From: an uncultured Tenacibaculum sp.
GTDB lineage: Bacteria; Bacteroidota; Bacteroidia; Flavobacteriales; Flavobacteriaceae
Direction: 5' to 3'
Assembly: GCA_947492185.1 (NCBI GenBank)
Contig: CANLMR010000002.1
Coordinates: 62,001 to 126,000 of the forward strand
Length of the DNA: 64,000 bases
The first letter of the stretch is position 1; each line of letters starts with the position of its first letter. The position numbers and the translations under genes are program-made. The notes beneath the pieces are model-generated. The model did not search any database. It was not told where the DNA came from and worked only from the letters and a program-made list of their open reading frames with translations. Positions 25,012 through 33,435 of this stretch are shown in pieces.

Positions 25012-25635
25012 ATGGATATAGTTTATACAATTGATATTCTGGGAACTTTTGCTTTTGCAATTAGTGGAGCACTCGTAGCATCTAAAAAAGAATTTGACCT
25101 TTTTGGTGTTATTATACTAGCTTTTGTAACAGCTGTTGGTGGAGGAATGTTAAGAGATATTTTAATTGATGCACACCCTATTAATTGGATTGGTGATTTA
25201 AATTATATATATACCATTTTAAGTGCGGTTGTTTTTACTTTTTTATTCAAGAGTAAAATAGCACCGCTTAGAAAAACTTTTTTTCTGTTTGATACTATTG
25301 GTATTAGTGTTTTTACATTGTTGGGACTGCAAAAAGGTTTGAGTTTAAATTTACCTGCTATAGTAGCTATTATTATGGGAATGGTTTCTGCTGTATTTGG
25401 AGGTGTAATTAGAGATGTTTTATCAAGAGAAGTACCTTTAATATTTAAAAAGGAAATTTATGCCTCAGCTTGTTTGGCGGGTGGTTTAGTTTATTTGTTG
25501 CTCAGACAAAGTAATATAAACGATAATTTAAATTTTATTATTTCAGCTATTGTAATTATTGTTATTAGAACAGTATCAGTAGTATATCAATTAGAATTGC
25601 CAAAAATTAAAGATAATCGTTTTAATAATAAATAA
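25012..25635 (+). CDS. TRIC-like cation channel family protein (UPF0126)
   Basis: 207 residues, membrane protein with seven helices. Two UPF0126 repeats are visible: FAFAISGALVASKKEFDLFG with AVGGGMLRDILI, and IGISVFTLLGLQKGL with AVFGGVIRDVLSREVPLIF. Bacterial homologues of trimeric intracellular cation channels conduct potassium or sodium. It lies directly behind the helicase gene and just ahead of the LysM gene. Confidence 0.93.
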   Translation: MDIVYTIDILGTFAFAISGALVASKKEFDLFGVIILAFVTAVGGGMLRDILIDAHPINWIGDLNYIYTILSAVVFTFLFKSKIAPLRKTFFLFDTIGISVFTLLGLQKGLSLNLPAIVAIIMGMVSAVFGGVIRDVLSREVPLIFKKEIYASACLAGGLVYLLLRQSNINDNLNFIISAIVIIVIRTVSVVYQLELPKIKDNRFNNK

Positions 25636-25666
25636 TTAGTTGTTAAATTGGGACTTATTAGATATT

Positions 25667-26227
25667 ATGAAAAAAGGATTTTTATTACTTATTATTTTTT
25701 TGTTGAATACTTCAATATTTTCTCAAGAGAATTTATTGCCTGAAGGTTGGGATAAAATACTATTAGAAGGAGAAATAGCTTATATGAATTTAATTACTGG
25801 AGAAGTATCTACAAACTTTCCAAAAAAAGCAGCTGAAAAGCCTAAACTAGCAGAAGAATATGATCCTACAATTATTCATAAAGTTCAAAAAGGAGAGACA
25901 TTAAGTATTATTGCTAGAAAATACAATTTAAATTTAGCTCAATTATATCGTTTAAACAGTTTACAAGATTTTGATAATATAGAAATAGGAGATGAAATTG
26001 TTATAGGTTATAAAGACAATTCTAAAGAAGATAAAACTTATACTACTAAGAATAAAGAAAATAAAATAACTTTATTTAGAACTACATCTAATAAACATAT
26101 TGTTAAATCTGGGGAAACATTATATAGTATCTCAAGAAAATATAATATTTCAGTAAAAAGTATTAAAACACTTAATAATTTAGAATCTGTTAATATTTTC
26201 TCAGGACAAGTGTTAAAAATTAAGTAA
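25667..26227 (+). CDS. LysM domain protein with a WW-like motif
   Basis: 186 residues from the ATG at 25667, which starts a signal peptide (MKKGFLLLIIFLLNTSIFSQ). Directly after cleavage comes a WW-like segment: LPEGWDKI, then YMNLITGEVS and FP, with the second Trp replaced by Phe. Two LysM repeats follow, at about residues 75-120 (HKVQKGETLSIIARKYNLN) and 140-186 (HIVKSGETLYSISRKYNIS). It is exported and probably binds peptidoglycan. The WW-like segment, a eukaryote-type proline-binding fold, is unusual here. Confidence 0.9.
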   Translation: MKKGFLLLIIFLLNTSIFSQENLLPEGWDKILLEGEIAYMNLITGEVSTNFPKKAAEKPKLAEEYDPTIIHKVQKGETLSIIARKYNLNLAQLYRLNSLQDFDNIEIGDEIVIGYKDNSKEDKTYTTKNKENKITLFRTTSNKHIVKSGETLYSISRKYNISVKSIKTLNNLESVNIFSGQVLKIK

Positions 26228-26418
26228 AATCTAACTTTTTTTAGCTTTTCTATAACATTTTAATCTTATAGATGCGTAATTCGTAATTTTGTTTTTCAAC
26301 CGTTTATCGAAGATTTGTTGCACTTAAACGAAACTCTAGAGCCAAAAAAGTATCAAAACCTATTGAAATTGTATTAGTTGCTTAATTTTACCAGTGTAAT
26401 CAAAACATCCCTCAAATT

Positions 26419-27498
26419 ATGGTTAAGAAGGCACTACTTACAATTTTAATAATCTGCACCACTCAGATTATAGCACAATCATCAAAAACATGTGATAAGA
26501 AAGAAGAAGCAGTTTTAGATTTAAATAGCATAACTAAATGTTCTATTGAAAAAGCTGACAAGAATACTAAAGAGTCAAAAGTTGCTGTTCAAGTAACATC
26601 AAGAAGAAGAGTAGTTAGAAAGAGAGACGCAGCTACTGGAGTAATGACTAATGACTATTCACACAAACTAGCAAAAATTAAAAAGAAAGCTGAGATAGTA
26701 AACAGTATCACAGTAGATAAAAATACTGGAATGAAAGTAATTCCTTTTAATTATGTTGATGAAATTCCATTATTTAAAAATTGTGAAGGTGTTGCAGTTT
26801 ATAAGCAAGAAAAATGTTTTAAAAATGAATTATCTAACCATATCAAAAGAAATTTAAAGTACCCTGAAAGCTCTTACGATAGAGGAATTCAAGGAAGAGT
26901 TATTGTTCATTTTGTTATTAATAAAGATGGAAATGTAGATAAAATGAAAGTTGTTTCTCCATATAAAGGTGAAGAATTAGGTAAAGAAGCTGAGAGAATT
27001 ATGAAAAAATTACCTAAGTTCAAGCCAGGAAAACAATCAGGTACGCCAGTTACTGTTAAGTATGGTTTACCTATTACATTCAGAATTCCAGGTGTAAAGC
27101 CTTCTAATGTAAGAAAAGCTACAAAAAAAGAAGTTGTAACAACTATATATGATTTTAAAGATGTAGAGAAGATTCCTCAATTTAAAGCGTGTAAGTCTTC
27201 TGGAGATACTTCATTAAACTGTTTTAATCAAAATTTAGTTGAGCATATTCAAGATAATTTCGCATATCCAACTCAAGCAATAGACAAGAATATTGAAGGT
27301 AAAGTATTTGTTAAATTCATTGTAAATACTAAAGGAGATGTAGTAAATATTGAAGCTAAAGGACCAAGTAATGGAACAGTATTAGAGAAAGCAGCTAAAG
27401 AATTAGTAGAAAAATTACCAACGTTTAAAGCAGCTGAAAAGAATGGAAATAAAGTAAATACTAGATATTCATTCCCAGTAGTTTTTAGACTTAACTAG
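26419..27498 (+). CDS. Secreted protein with two TonB C-terminal domains
   Basis: 359 residues with an N-terminal signal peptide (KKALLTILIICTTQIIAQ) rather than the usual single TonB anchor. Two TonB-C domains lie at about residues 110-225 (NLKYPESSYDRGIQGRVIVH, FRIPG) and 250-359 (NFAYPTQAIDKNIEGKVFVK, FRLN). TonB domains contact outer-membrane receptors; a duplicated, periplasmic form without visible ExbB/ExbD partners nearby may have a structural role. A bidirectional terminator follows. Confidence 0.88.
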   Translation: MVKKALLTILIICTTQIIAQSSKTCDKKEEAVLDLNSITKCSIEKADKNTKESKVAVQVTSRRRVVRKRDAATGVMTNDYSHKLAKIKKKAEIVNSITVDKNTGMKVIPFNYVDEIPLFKNCEGVAVYKQEKCFKNELSNHIKRNLKYPESSYDRGIQGRVIVHFVINKDGNVDKMKVVSPYKGEELGKEAERIMKKLPKFKPGKQSGTPVTVKYGLPITFRIPGVKPSNVRKATKKEVVTTIYDFKDVEKIPQFKACKSSGDTSLNCFNQNLVEHIQDNFAYPTQAIDKNIEGKVFVKFIVNTKGDVVNIEAKGPSNGTVLEKAAKELVEKLPTFKAAEKNGNKVNTRYSFPVVFRLN

Positions 27499-27533
27499 AA
27501 AAACTATACATACTTTTTAACTTTAACCATATG

Positions 27534-27566
27534 AAAAAGCTGTCCTATATTTTGGACAGCTTTTTT
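27534..27566. terminator. Bidirectional terminator between TonB-like and TolC-like genes
   Basis: AAAAAGCTGTCC, 8-base loop, GGACAGCTTTTTT: a perfect stem with A and T runs on the two sides, so it works for both convergent genes. Confidence 0.9.
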
Positions 27567-28965
27567 AATTTATAATTTGATTGTTTATCATTTGATATAA
27601 TGAAGCTTTAGCTCCAAAATATTTGTTGTAATTATCTATCGCTTTTAATTTGGTTTCAATTAATTTTACTTCTCTATAATTTATTCGAAACAAAGATCCT
27701 TCACCTAATAAGAACATTTTTTCTTCAGCATTAACTAAAGTTTGATAATCTTTTACCAAATCATTTAATATGTCGTTTTGTTCAGAATATGAATTAATTT
27801 CATTCTGAACAGCATTAATTTTGTTCGATAAATTGGCTTTGTTCGAAGAAATCACGAAATCAATGTCTTGTAATTTCAATCTAGCCAGTTTTAAATCTGA
27901 ACGTTCTTTCCTTAGAAATAATGGAATACTTATATCTAAGCCTGCCTTGTAATTTTCAGTGTCAAGATTTGATAAATCTCCAAATTTTGAAGTTAAGAAG
28001 TTATATTCTACATCAACTTTAGGTAAAAGATTATTCAACTTTAGCCTTTTATTTATAATTAAACTTTCTTTTTTGTATTCTAATGAACGAATCTTAGCAT
28101 GATTATTTACAATTAATTGATTGTTATTCAAAGTACTTGTGTCAAGAGTATTATCAATAGATGCTAATGTATTGACATCAGGGATTATTTGTTCTTCTAA
28201 TTCTAAAGGTAAATTATCCTCCAGCCATAAATAATTAGCAAGCTTTAATTTTGACTTTATATACTTCAATTTTGCTTTTTCAAGATCTAATATTCTATTT
28301 TTTATATTAATAGAAGCTTCTAATGTATCAATAGCAGGTTTATCACCTTCTTCAAAACTTCGTTTTACATTAGACAAACGATCATTAGCATTCTTTAAAA
28401 AGTTTCTGTATGTATTACGCTTTTGATATTCTTTTAACCAATCAAAATAGGTTAGTATCGCCTTGTAAAGAATTTCATTAACTAAAATTTGCTGATCTGC
28501 TCTTGCTTGAGATCTGTATATCTTAGCTTTTTTAAGCGTTGCCATTCTCTCATTCGTTAATAACCCTTGAGCTAAAGACGCAGAAATACCAGCACTATAT
28601 AATCCTTCATCAGGAACCGTAAATTCAGGATTTAAAAATACTCCAGAGTTTTTTTCATAGTTTCCTTTAAACTCTACTCCATACCATGTTGGTATTTTAA
28701 AGGTAGTATTTAGTTTGTCGAAATAGTTAGTATTCTTAAATTTCTTCTTATCGTAATCAATTTCAATTTTAGGATCAAAAGCACCACGCGCTTTCATCAA
28801 TTTTATTTCTCCTTCAGTTGTTTTTAACTGAGCCTGCTTTACAATAGGATGAAATTTTTTCACATATCCTATATACTCATTTAAGGTAAGTATTGGGTCT
28901 ATTTCAGTTTGCGAAAAACCTAAATACACACTGAATATTAAAAAATAACTTAGAATTTTCTTCAT
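27565..28965 (-). CDS. TolC family outer membrane efflux protein
   Basis: 466 residues with a signal peptide (KKILSYFLIFSVYLGFSQ). Two OEP-like helical repeats are visible, with long coiled-coil stretches (about 130-260 and 330-460). It forms the outer-membrane channel of a tripartite pump. The start overlaps the stop of the HlyD-type gene by one base. Together with the HlyD and ABC genes it forms a complete type I-like exporter controlled by the TetR gene at the head of the operon. Confidence 0.9.
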   Translation of the reverse strand: MKKILSYFLIFSVYLGFSQTEIDPILTLNEYIGYVKKFHPIVKQAQLKTTEGEIKLMKARGAFDPKIEIDYDKKKFKNTNYFDKLNTTFKIPTWYGVEFKGNYEKNSGVFLNPEFTVPDEGLYSAGISASLAQGLLTNERMATLKKAKIYRSQARADQQILVNEILYKAILTYFDWLKEYQKRNTYRNFLKNANDRLSNVKRSFEEGDKPAIDTLEASINIKNRILDLEKAKLKYIKSKLKLANYLWLEDNLPLELEEQIIPDVNTLASIDNTLDTSTLNNNQLIVNNHAKIRSLEYKKESLIINKRLKLNNLLPKVDVEYNFLTSKFGDLSNLDTENYKAGLDISIPLFLRKERSDLKLARLKLQDIDFVISSNKANLSNKINAVQNEINSYSEQNDILNDLVKDYQTLVNAEEKMFLLGEGSLFRINYREVKLIETKLKAIDNYNKYFGAKASLYQMINNQIIN

Positions 28966-30323
28966 TACTTTTTCTTTTTAGAAGAATTACTAATTTTTCT
29001 TTCTGGTTGATAAAAATTAGGAGGGAAGCTGTTAATTTGTCTCCACATTTCATACCAAATAGGAACATTGTCTAATAGAGCAATAGTTTTAGCTCCAGAT
29101 CCTACACGAATTGCAGTAGGCCAAGAATGATCATCTTTATTTGGTGCTAATAATACTCTATACATTCCATTTTCGCTAATAAAGTTTTCTATAGCTACTA
29201 CTTTAGCTCCGTAGGTACCATACGAAACATTAGGCCATCCACTAAACACAATAGCCGGCCAACCATCAAACTGTACGCGAACATCTTCATTAATATGAAT
29301 TAATGGTAAGTCAATTGGTCTTACATACATTTCTACCGCCAATTCATAATTAGCAGGCATAATTCCGACTAATTGCTCTCCTTCTTTGAATGTTTCTCCA
29401 ATTCCAGATTTTATGGCCTTATTTATATATCCATCCTGAGGAGCAGTTATATATAATAAACTATTTCTTTGACTGTAGTTAGCTACATTAGTTTCTAATT
29501 TTGAAACCTGAGCTCTCGTATCTAAAGCGGCTGATTTTGCTGTAAAAAGATTGCTATTCGCTTTAGCTATTTTATCATCATAGCTAGCATTTATTGTAGA
29601 AATATCTAATCGAGCATTAATAACTTTATTTTGAGACGATAAATATTTATTTTGCTGTGATATTAATTTTGCTGCTGCCTCTTGCAATTTAGTCCGCTTT
29701 TCTTCAACATCTTTAACGGCTTTTAATCCTTCTTTCTGAAGATTAATTACACGATCAAATTGAGTTTTAGCAATTATATTTTTAGTTTCAACAGCTTTTA
29801 AATCTATACTATCACTTCTTACTTGTAAATTGGCTTGCAATAATTTATTATTTGCTTGCTGTAGTTTTAATCTTTTCTCTCGTTGTAATGCATTTATCTG
29901 TCTTTCTAAAGCTTGTACTTTATTATTATACGCATCTACAGACTGATTTTTTACATCAAGTTGCTCTTGTGTTCTTTCTGTCAGTTTCTTGTCAAAATAA
30001 TCACTTTTAATCTCAGATATTCTTATAATTGTATCACCTTTTTTTACAAAATCACCTTCTCTAACAAACCATTCTTCAATTCTTCCTGGAATTTGTGATT
30101 GTAATGTTTGTGGCCTTTGGTTTGGTTGTAAGGTTGTTACATTTCCTTTACTCGAAATATTTTGAGTCCAAGGCAAGAATAGAATCACTAAAATCATAAT
30201 AGAAAATCCTGTTAAGAATTGTCTAAATCTTTTATGATATTCTTTGGTAAAAATATCTTCTCCTGATTTGAACTTAGTCAAATCAATATTTTTTGAAATC
30301 GAATTATTTGAAATATTCAGCAT
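28965..30323 (-). CDS. HlyD family membrane fusion protein
   Basis: 452 residues with one N-terminal membrane segment (FLTGFSIMILVILFLPW). A lipoyl-like half-motif (IPGRIEEWFVREGDFVKKGD) and a long alpha-helical hairpin (about 120-285) follow. The second half-motif is in ITAPQDGYINKAIKSG, and a beta-barrel comes after it. It bridges the inner-membrane ABC protein and TolC. It starts 4 bases after the ABC gene and overlaps the TolC gene by one base. Confidence 0.92.
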   Translation of the reverse strand: MLNISNNSISKNIDLTKFKSGEDIFTKEYHKRFRQFLTGFSIMILVILFLPWTQNISSKGNVTTLQPNQRPQTLQSQIPGRIEEWFVREGDFVKKGDTIIRISEIKSDYFDKKLTERTQEQLDVKNQSVDAYNNKVQALERQINALQREKRLKLQQANNKLLQANLQVRSDSIDLKAVETKNIIAKTQFDRVINLQKEGLKAVKDVEEKRTKLQEAAAKLISQQNKYLSSQNKVINARLDISTINASYDDKIAKANSNLFTAKSAALDTRAQVSKLETNVANYSQRNSLLYITAPQDGYINKAIKSGIGETFKEGEQLVGIMPANYELAVEMYVRPIDLPLIHINEDVRVQFDGWPAIVFSGWPNVSYGTYGAKVVAIENFISENGMYRVLLAPNKDDHSWPTAIRVGSGAKTIALLDNVPIWYEMWRQINSFPPNFYQPERKISNSSKKKK

Positions 30324-30327
30324 TTTT

Positions 30328-31980
30328 TTACGATTTAATTTGACCTTTTTCTAATACAATATGTTTATTACACCTAGATTTCCAGTTATCATTACTACTC
30401 ACAACAATTAGACTCCATGGTCTTTCAGGACTTGTTATGTAGTTAATAATTGCTTGTGTTTCCTTTTGTTGAAATTGATCTAAAGGATCTTCAAGGATTA
30501 ATAATTCTGGTTTCTTTACTATGGCTCTTGCTAAAATTATCTTCTTGGCAATAGTGTAGGCCATTTGTTTACCTTCAGGTTTTATAATTGTATTTAATCC
30601 TTTAGGTTGAATTTTTAAGAAATTAGTTAGACCAACAATTTCTAACACATCATAAATCTCTTGATCGGTAATATCAGTGTTCCCGAAAGTTATATTTTCT
30701 CTAAAAGTTCCTTCAAAAGGAGTTTCTTCAGACAATGATAATCCTAAACTCGATCTGTAAGCGTTAATCTGTAAACTTTGAATTGATAAGTTATTTACGT
30801 ATAAATATCCTGATGTAGGCTCATTTACACCAGCAATTAATTGTAATAAACTTGATTTACCTGAACCACTTTCTCCTTGAACTAAAACTCTATCTTGTTT
30901 ATTAATTTCCAAGTTTATATTCGATAAAATAGGAGAGATTCTGTTAGAAACTTCATAAGAAACATCTTGTAATTGTATAGTGCAATGTCCTTCGATGATT
31001 TCTCCTGATTGTGATTCAATAGGTTTATCTACAACTTGTCCTAACTTTTCAATTGAAGTTAAAACATCATAAAAAGACTCTAAACCTAGAATTAGTTTTT
31101 CTACAGAGTTAATTACTAATAAAACAATGATTTCTGCAGCAACGAATTGTCCAATATTCATTTTTTGATTCAACACTAAGAAACCTCCAATTAATAATAA
31201 TCCAGCAGTAACTAATACTTTAAAACTAATCATCTGAATAAACTGAATAACTAAAATTTTAAAGTGACTTTCTCTTGATTCTAAATATTTATGGACTAAA
31301 CTGTCATTTTTATCTAATGCTAAACTAGTTTTTCCTGAAAGTTTAAAACTAACAACAGATCTTGCTACTTCTTGTAACCAATGGGCAACTTTATATTTGT
31401 TCTTTGATTCGTCTAAACTAGTTTCTATTCCTCGCTGAGCTGTAATTTTAAATACAGCATAAATTAAAACCATTAATAGTAATCCAAAAATGATAAAGAA
31501 AGGATGATAAAAAGAGAGTAGAAGTAAAGCAAAAATGATTTGTAAAAATGCCGATGGTACATCAATTAATATTTTAGATAATCCTTTTTGAATAGTTAAA
31601 GTGTCAAAAAAACGATTGGCTAATTCAGGAAGATAATAGTTCCTTAATTCCTTCATTTTAATTTTAGGAAATCGATAACTCAATTCAAAAGATGCTCTTG
31701 TAAATATTCGCTGTTGAATAGTTTCAATTATTCTTAATTGCATCAATTTTAAAACTCCAGAAAAGACAACTCCAGCTGTAACTAAAACGACCAAAACAAT
31801 CCAAGAAGCAGAAACCTGAGCGCCTTGAATTAAGTTAATAATCGCTTGAATTCCTAAAGGAAGAGATAATGAAACAATTCCTTCAAAAATGGCATAATAT
31901 GCTATTTGAAAAATGTCTTTACGCTCTAATTTTAATAATCCTAAAAAACGTTTCCAAGGGGTTAATAAACTATTAGTCAT
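30328..31980 (-). CDS. ABC transporter permease-ATPase with degenerate ATPase motifs
   Basis: 550 residues: a six-helix exporter membrane domain (about 1-310) and a nucleotide-binding domain (about 335-550), without a C39 peptidase domain. Walker A is intact (GESGSGKSSLL). The signature LSGGQ is not recognisable (PEGKQMAYTIAKKI), Walker B ends LILEDP instead of LLDEP, and the switch His is replaced (VVSSND). The ATPase may be slow, or may use a second protein for one site. It overlaps the TetR gene by 8 bases. Confidence 0.88.
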   Translation of the reverse strand: MTNSLLTPWKRFLGLLKLERKDIFQIAYYAIFEGIVSLSLPLGIQAIINLIQGAQVSASWIVLVVLVTAGVVFSGVLKLMQLRIIETIQQRIFTRASFELSYRFPKIKMKELRNYYLPELANRFFDTLTIQKGLSKILIDVPSAFLQIIFALLLLSFYHPFFIIFGLLLMVLIYAVFKITAQRGIETSLDESKNKYKVAHWLQEVARSVVSFKLSGKTSLALDKNDSLVHKYLESRESHFKILVIQFIQMISFKVLVTAGLLLIGGFLVLNQKMNIGQFVAAEIIVLLVINSVEKLILGLESFYDVLTSIEKLGQVVDKPIESQSGEIIEGHCTIQLQDVSYEVSNRISPILSNINLEINKQDRVLVQGESGSGKSSLLQLIAGVNEPTSGYLYVNNLSIQSLQINAYRSSLGLSLSEETPFEGTFRENITFGNTDITDQEIYDVLEIVGLTNFLKIQPKGLNTIIKPEGKQMAYTIAKKIILARAIVKKPELLILEDPLDQFQQKETQAIINYITSPERPWSLIVVSSNDNWKSRCNKHIVLEKGQIKS

Positions 31981-32650
31981 TAGATAATACTTTTAAAATT
32001 AAATCAGTATAAAACTTTGTTGGAGTAACATTATCGTTACAATTGGTTATAGTTGTAAAATGTAATTTTAAAAAGTGTTGATGAAGTGCTCCTTCCATAA
32101 CTGAACTAGCTAATGTTAATGGATATTCATAATTGCTATTATGATCTGACATTATGCTAGCCAGTCTTCTTACTACTCTCTTATAAGGTAAGAAATACCC
32201 CTGTTTATTTTCCGAATCTACACTCTTAGTTAAATAAGATTTTGAATTTTCATTTATAATTATCTTATTCAATAATATTTCATTAATGTGTGAAAAGTTC
32301 TTATCCTCTTTTGTAGTTCTAGTTACCACTTTAATAGCTTGAACTAATTTTTCCTTGGTATCTTTTATACTAAATGTCTCTATGACTAATTGATATTCAA
32401 TCCATCTCCAATACCATGAGCTTAAATAAATTAAAAGCATATGTTTACTTTCAAAATATCTGTAAATAGAACTTTCATTTGATCCAATAAGTTGTCCTAG
32501 TTTTTTAAATGTAAAGTTTTCAAAGCCTATTTCGTCTACTAGTACAATACTATTTTGTACTATTTTCTTTCCTAATTCTGAGGATTCAGGGTTCTTAATG
32601 TAAACACCTTCAGGCACTTCAATCTTTATATTTGATAGTAACTCATCCAT
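31973..32650 (-). CDS. TetR family regulator of the export operon
   Basis: 225 residues from the ATG at 32650; a longer frame to 32671 would begin inside the promoter box. The N-terminal helix-turn-helix (about 20-65) reads GFENFTFKKLGQLIGSNESS then IYRYFESKHML, a clear TetR pattern. The C-terminal domain would bind a ligand. It heads the TetR-ABC-HlyD-TolC operon and probably represses it through the palindrome at 32675. Confidence 0.9.
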   Translation of the reverse strand: MDELLSNIKIEVPEGVYIKNPESSELGKKIVQNSIVLVDEIGFENFTFKKLGQLIGSNESSIYRYFESKHMLLIYLSSWYWRWIEYQLVIETFSIKDTKEKLVQAIKVVTRTTKEDKNFSHINEILLNKIIINENSKSYLTKSVDSENKQGYFLPYKRVVRRLASIMSDHNSNYEYPLTLASSVMEGALHQHFLKLHFTTITNCNDNVTPTKFYTDLILKVLSND

Positions 32651-32668
32651 TATTAATTGTTTTTTTTG

Positions 32669-32676
32669 CAAATATA
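32669..32676 (-). promoter_or_regulatory. Promoter -7 box of the TetR/export operon
   Basis: TATATTTG on the minus strand. It lies across the first possible start at 32671 and supports the start at 32650. Confidence 0.55.
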
Positions 32677-32691
32677 ATAGTATTACTATTA
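32675..32691. promoter_or_regulatory. Candidate TetR operator
   Basis: TAATAGTA-T-TACTATTA: a perfect palindrome with 8-bp arms, touching the -7 box of the TetR gene. Its place fits autorepression. Confidence 0.6.
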
Positions 32692-32752
32692 ATAAAAAGT
32701 TAAAATTTAATTTTGTTTTACTTTTTTGTTTATTTCTTAAACAAAAATTATG

Positions 32753-32760
32753 TATCTTTG
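32753..32760 (+). promoter_or_regulatory. Promoter -7 box of the photolyase operon
   Basis: TATCTTTG, 21 bases before the ATG at 32782; a TTTG at 32725 may serve as -33 with somewhat long spacing. Confidence 0.55.
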
Positions 32761-32781
32761 ATAGAGTAAATTTCTACACTA

Positions 32782-33435
32782 ATGGCTAAAAAAAAGAGTA
32801 TTTCCAAATCAGATATTATAAGTATTTATATGGATTATGTATTAACTTATAATGAAGAACCTAAATCAGTTTACTTGTTTAGCAAAAACAATGATTTTGA
32901 TGAACAATTATTTTACGCAAACTTTTCTTCGTTTGAAGTAGTTCAATCAGCAATCTTTGAAGCTTTTCATGAAAATACGTTAAAACTTCTCGAAAAAAGT
33001 GAAGATTACGCAAATTATGATGCTAAGGGTAAATTATTAAGTTATTACTTCACATTATTTGAAAATTTTACAGCAAATAGGAGTTATGTAGTATACGCTT
33101 TACAGCATCAGAAGAATATGCTGAAAAAAGTAAAAAGCTTACATAAATTCAAAGAACATTTTAAAAACTTCATTCATAGTTTAGACATTCCAAAACTAGA
33201 CTTTAAACAAGAAAGAATAGAAAAAATTCAGGACAAAGCTATAAGTGAAAGCGCTTGGCTTCAATTAACATTGACGTTTAAGTTTTGGCTAGAAGACACT
33301 TCACCAGGATTTGACAAAACAGATATTTTCATAGAGAAATCAGTAAATACAAGTTTTGATATTTTAGATATAGCACCAGTTAAGAGTGTTATAGACTTAG
33401 GTAAATTTTTATATAAGGAAGCAGTAGGTAAATGA
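32782..33435 (+). CDS. TetR-like regulator heading the photolyase operon
   Basis: 217 residues. The N-terminal region (ISKSDIISIYMDYVLTYNE ... FDEQLFYANFSSFEVVQ) has the size of a TetR DNA-binding domain but a weak helix-turn-helix. The remainder is helical and matches the TetR C-terminal ligand domain seen in flavobacterial regulators next to AarF-like kinases. It overlaps the kinase gene by 4 bases (ATGA) and is divergent from the other TetR gene. Control of the following operon is inferred. Confidence 0.78.
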   Translation: MAKKKSISKSDIISIYMDYVLTYNEEPKSVYLFSKNNDFDEQLFYANFSSFEVVQSAIFEAFHENTLKLLEKSEDYANYDAKGKLLSYYFTLFENFTANRSYVVYALQHQKNMLKKVKSLHKFKEHFKNFIHSLDIPKLDFKQERIEKIQDKAISESAWLQLTLTFKFWLEDTSPGFDKTDIFIEKSVNTSFDILDIAPVKSVIDLGKFLYKEAVGK

